Positions 7,939 to 9,761 of a stretch of DNA of 9,761 bases are shown piece after piece. How positions within the stretch are numbered: position 1 is the first letter of the stretch; each line of letters starts with the position of its first letter. The notes under the pieces were generated by a model, which was not told the DNA's origin, made no database searches, and saw only the letters and a list, made by a program, of their open reading frames with translations. A program made the translations under genes and the position numbers. Source of the stretch: an uncultured Oscillospiraceae bacterium (GTDB lineage Bacteria > Bacillota > Clostridia > Oscillospirales > Oscillospiraceae); contig CAAEKI010000051.1 in the NCBI GenBank assembly GCA_900756495.1, positions 1-9,761 of the forward strand. Direction: 5' to 3'.

Positions 7939-7990
7939 AAAAACAAAAAGGAGCATGACATCTCGTCCCCATAGGACGAAGTCATACTCC
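7939..7990 (-). terminator. Regulated terminator of the T-box leader
   Basis: On the minus strand, GGAGTATGAC (7990-7981) pairs with GTCATGCTCC (7959-7950), and an inner stem TTCGTCC pairs with GGGACGA. The hairpin is followed by TTTTTGTTTTT (7949-7939). The 5' arm overlaps the end of the T-box sequence, so the terminator and the tRNA-stabilised antiterminator exclude each other. It lies 40 bases before the ilvB start. Confidence 0.92.
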
Positions 7991-8203
7991 GTGGTACCAC
8001 CTAAATTCATGAAGGAGTTCCCTCCATGCGCTCATTGCCCCGATAACGGAAGGGGAACCGTCCCCGCCTACTTCTGGTTCAGCGGAGCTGCTCGCGGGCG
8101 ACGTTCAGTCGGGTCTCACGGGAGCTTACACCGGCCGCTCCCTCTCTGCGCTTGCGTACCCTGCCTACTTACCCGGTCATCGCATTTCTGTCATAAAAGA
8201 TTA
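7939..8203 (-). promoter_or_regulatory. T-box riboswitch leader of ilvBNC, probably tRNA-Val
   Basis: This untranslated leader senses uncharged tRNA and controls read-through into ilvB. Read on the minus strand, it has AGTAG near 8170 (5' side of the specifier loop) and the AGAGAG motif beginning at 8147. A distal stem I hairpin, GGGAGC/GCTCCC (8120-8142), has GGTG in its loop. On the 3' side, GAAC is followed by the specifier candidate GTC at 8102-8100, a valine codon. Stem III is ACGG...CCGTTAT. The T-box AGGTGGTACCACGG (8002-7989) contains UGGU (7999-7996), which pairs with the tRNA end ACCA. AGUA/GAA matches the loop E motif of specifier loops. The class is certain. The specifier is inferred by alignment to the typical GAAC-codon pattern and agrees with the ilv genes; tRNA-Ile or tRNA-Leu would need AUC or CUC, which are not seen there. 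Confidence 0.93.
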
Positions 8204-8209
8204 TCTGTA

Positions 8210-8238
8210 ATCATACCGTCCGTTTTATTTTTTGTCAA
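8210..8238 (-). promoter_or_regulatory. Promoter of the ilvBNC operon
   Basis: On the minus strand, TTGACA (8233-8238) and TATGAT (8210-8215) are 17 bases apart, a near-perfect sigma-A promoter. Transcription should begin around 8203, giving a leader of about 300 bases that matches the T-box. Confidence 0.88.
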
Positions 8239-8349
8239 TCAAAAGCGCCGGATTTTTGCACTTTCCCCATTTTGAACAAGGGAACCGGGGAGGGTGAAGG
8301 AACTTTTTTGCACAGATCAGCCAGTGCGTACAGGTGAAAAATTTAACGC

Positions 8350-8378
8350 TGGACATTCTTAGAGAGCTGGGTTAAGAT
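8350..8378 (+). promoter_or_regulatory. Possible distal rnfC promoter
   Basis: TGGACA (8350-8355) and TAAGAT (8373-8378) are 17 bases apart and face rnfC. Transcription would start near 8385, just upstream of the Rex-like site, which would then act as a downstream block. The -10 box matches consensus at four of six positions, so this is tentative. Bases 8239-8349 hold no gene or structure that I can name. Confidence 0.45.
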
Positions 8379-8403
8379 AAAAAAGTAAACTGGAAAGTTT
8401 TTA

Positions 8404-8421
8404 TTGTGAAAAGATTAACAA
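8404..8421. promoter_or_regulatory. Candidate Rex (NADH-sensing repressor) operator
   Basis: TTGTGAA (8404-8410), a 4-base spacer, and TTAACAA (8415-8421) match the clostridial Rex consensus TTGTTAA-N4-TTAACAA at 13 of 14 defined positions. The site lies between two promoter candidates ahead of rnfC. Rex is known to control NADH-linked anaerobic electron-transfer genes in Clostridia, so the match and the target gene agree. A second short palindrome, AAACTGGCCGGTTT (8421-8434), adjoins it. Binding is inferred from the match alone; the rex gene is not in this window. Confidence 0.72.
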
Positions 8422-8437
8422 AACTGGCCGGTTTCTA

Positions 8438-8466
8438 TAGACTTTTTGCTGAAACTGCGCTATGAT
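8438..8466 (+). promoter_or_regulatory. Proximal rnfC promoter
   Basis: TAGACT (8438-8443) and TATGAT (8461-8466) are 17 bases apart, so transcription should start near 8473. The leader holds two small hairpins, TCGGC/GCCGA (8484-8497) followed by TTTT, and GGCCC/GGGCC (8517-8532), just before the GAGGTG ribosome binding site at 8541. These may tune expression, but they are short. Confidence 0.6.
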
Positions 8467-8551
8467 GTTTACTGTTTGAAAGGTCGGCATACGCCGATTT
8501 TCCCATCTGAAAAAGCGGCCCGTGTGTGGGCCTGATTTGCGAGGTGGATCT

Positions 8552-9761
8552 ATGAAGCAAACCTTTTATGGAGGTGTGCATCCCCATGACCGGAAAGAGA
8601 GAAGCTGCCAGCTGCCGGTGACGCCGCTGAACACGGCGCCCCAGCAGGTTGTGATCTCCATGTCCATGCATGTGGGCGCACCCTGCAAGCCTGTCGTTGC
8701 CAAAGGAGAGAAGGTAACGGTGGGGCAGAAAATTGGCGAGATTGCGGGGCTGGGAGCTCCAATACACGCCAGCGTGTCGGGCACCGTGACGGCGGTGGAA
8801 CCCCGACCGCACACGGGCGGCGGCAATGTCATGGCCGTTGTCATTGAGAACGACTTCCAGAATACCTTTGGCGCAGAGCTCAAGCCTCATCCCGATCCCC
8901 TGTCCCTCAGCAGCGAGGAAATTGTGGAGATTGTAAAGGAGGCGGGCATCACGGGTATGGGTGGCGCAGGCTTTCCCACCCATGTGAAGATCAGCTCGGG
9001 ACTCGGCAAGGTAGACACGTTGATTCTCAACGGCGCTGAATGCGAACCCTACATTACAGCGGATCACCGGCTTATGCTGGAGCAGGGAGAGAAGGTCATC
9101 GGCGGCTGCCGCATTCTGATGAAGGCCCTGGGGCTCCAGAGCGGCTGGATTGGCGTGGAGGCCAATAAGCTGGACGCTGTGGACCATCTGAAGGCTCTGG
9201 TAGGCGCCAAGGACGACATTAAAGTGGAGGCGCTGAAGACACGCTATCCGCAGGGCGCCGAAAAACAGCTCATCCAGCGCATCACCGGGCGGGAGGTGCC
9301 CCCGGGAGGACTGCCTGCCCATGTGGGCTGCGCCGTCTTCAACGTAGGGACTGCCGCCGCCGTGTATGATGCGGTGGTGGAGGGACGCCCGGTGACGGAG
9401 CGCATTGTCACGGTCACCGGCGACGCCGTCAAGGAACCCAAAAACCTGCGGGTACCCCTGGGAACCTCCTTCCAGCATCTCATTGATGAGGCCGGCGGCT
9501 TTGTCAGTGAACCTGATCGCGTACTTACCGGCGGCCCCATGATGGGGATTGCCCAGCACAACCTGGATGTGACGGTGATCAAGGGGACGAATGCAGTGCT
9601 CTGCCTCACGCCTGAGGAGGCGGCGCCGGAGGACAAGGAGCAGACCTGTCTGCGCTGTGCCCGCTGCGTCAATGTCTGCCCCATGCATCTGACCCCTGTG
9701 TACATGCATCTCTATGTGGAAAAGGGCCGCTGGTCCGAGGCGGAGGAGCTGCGGGTGATGG
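8552..9761 (+). CDS. rnfC: Rnf electron transport complex subunit C (partial)
   Basis: The first 403 codons of RnfC, the peripheral subunit of the membrane Rnf complex. That complex moves electrons between ferredoxin and NAD+ while pumping Na+ or H+. RnfC is thought to carry the NADH/FMN site and two [4Fe-4S] clusters. After the N-terminal RnfC domain (about residues 1-105), the NuoF-like fold shows GMGGAGFPTHVK (135-146) and LILNGAECEPYITADHR (157-173). A soluble-ligand-binding-like region follows (about 285-335). The first cluster motif is C366-x2-C369-x2-C372-x3-C376-P. The second cluster and perhaps 40 more residues lie past the window end, judging by the usual length near 440. GAGGTG stands just upstream of the ATG. 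The gene is divergent from ilvB. In many Clostridia rnfC opens an rnfCDGEAB operon, so the other subunits probably follow. Confidence 0.96.
   Translation, partial: MKQTFYGGVHPHDRKERSCQLPVTPLNTAPQQVVISMSMHVGAPCKPVVAKGEKVTVGQKIGEIAGLGAPIHASVSGTVTAVEPRPHTGGGNVMAVVIENDFQNTFGAELKPHPDPLSLSSEEIVEIVKEAGITGMGGAGFPTHVKISSGLGKVDTLILNGAECEPYITADHRLMLEQGEKVIGGCRILMKALGLQSGWIGVEANKLDAVDHLKALVGAKDDIKVEALKTRYPQGAEKQLIQRITGREVPPGGLPAHVGCAVFNVGTAAAVYDAVVEGRPVTERIVTVTGDAVKEPKNLRVPLGTSFQHLIDEAGGFVSEPDRVLTGGPMMGIAQHNLDVTVIKGTNAVLCLTPEEAAPEDKEQTCLRCARCVNVCPMHLTPVYMHLYVEKGRWSEAEELRVM

Noticed and set aside
7899..8000. Upstream extension of ilvB by 34 codons
   Set aside because: These bases form the T-box terminator and the ribosome binding site. 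Translation from there would start inside the regulatory hairpin.
8484..8532. The two short hairpins in the rnfC leader as a riboswitch or attenuator
   Set aside because: The stems are five bases each with no known aptamer core and only a short T run, too little to claim a regulatory RNA.
8435..9709. 424-codon minus-strand open frame opposite rnfC
   Set aside because: RnfC on the plus strand has clear motifs, a start and a ribosome binding site. The opposing frame has no known features and continues into the rnfC promoter.

Overview
This window looks like a chromosomal segment from an anaerobic, moderately GC-rich member of the Clostridia. An Oscillospiraceae relative such as a Flavonifractor- or Intestinimonas-like gut bacterium is a guess from gene content and style, not a result. 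The grounds are a T-box riboswitch in front of ilvBN-ilvC, an RnfC subunit of the ion-pumping Rnf complex with a clostridial-type Rex operator candidate, a MarR/heterodimeric ABC exporter operon, and strong AGGAGG-type ribosome binding sites.

Layout. (1) Bases 1-211, plus strand: the C-terminal tail of an IS5-family transposase with a one-base frameshift near its end. (2) Bases 228-4380, minus strand: a regulated exporter operon, marR - ABC half-transporter A - ABC half-transporter B, with overlapping genes. It starts from a near-consensus promoter whose start region carries two tandem palindromes (likely the MarR operator) and ends at a strong hairpin terminator. (3) Bases 4411-8238, minus strand: branched-chain amino acid synthesis, ilvB - ilvN - ilvC. 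It is preceded by a near-consensus promoter and a T-box leader whose specifier reads best as GUC (valine), and followed by a classical terminator. (4) Bases 8239-8551: the divergent intergenic region, with two promoter candidates facing right and a near-perfect Rex-type operator. (5) Bases 8552-9761, plus strand: rnfC, cut by the window end.

How the genes work together. IlvB and IlvN form acetohydroxyacid synthase, and IlvC carries out the next step toward valine, isoleucine and leucine. The leader would raise expression when tRNA-Val is uncharged, and IlvN keeps the residues associated with valine feedback. The two ABC proteins appear to form one heterodimeric exporter: the first has D and Q in place of the catalytic E and H, and the second carries the matching non-canonical LSQGQ signature, so one ATP site is degenerate. 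RnfC is the probable NADH-oxidising subunit of a ferredoxin:NAD+ oxidoreductase, and a Rex operator would tie its expression to the NADH/NAD+ ratio.

I see no clearly new biological system here. The interest lies in the regulatory DNA (T-box, Rex site, paired MarR operator) and in the decayed transposase. Large open frames opposite every gene look like compositional shadows.
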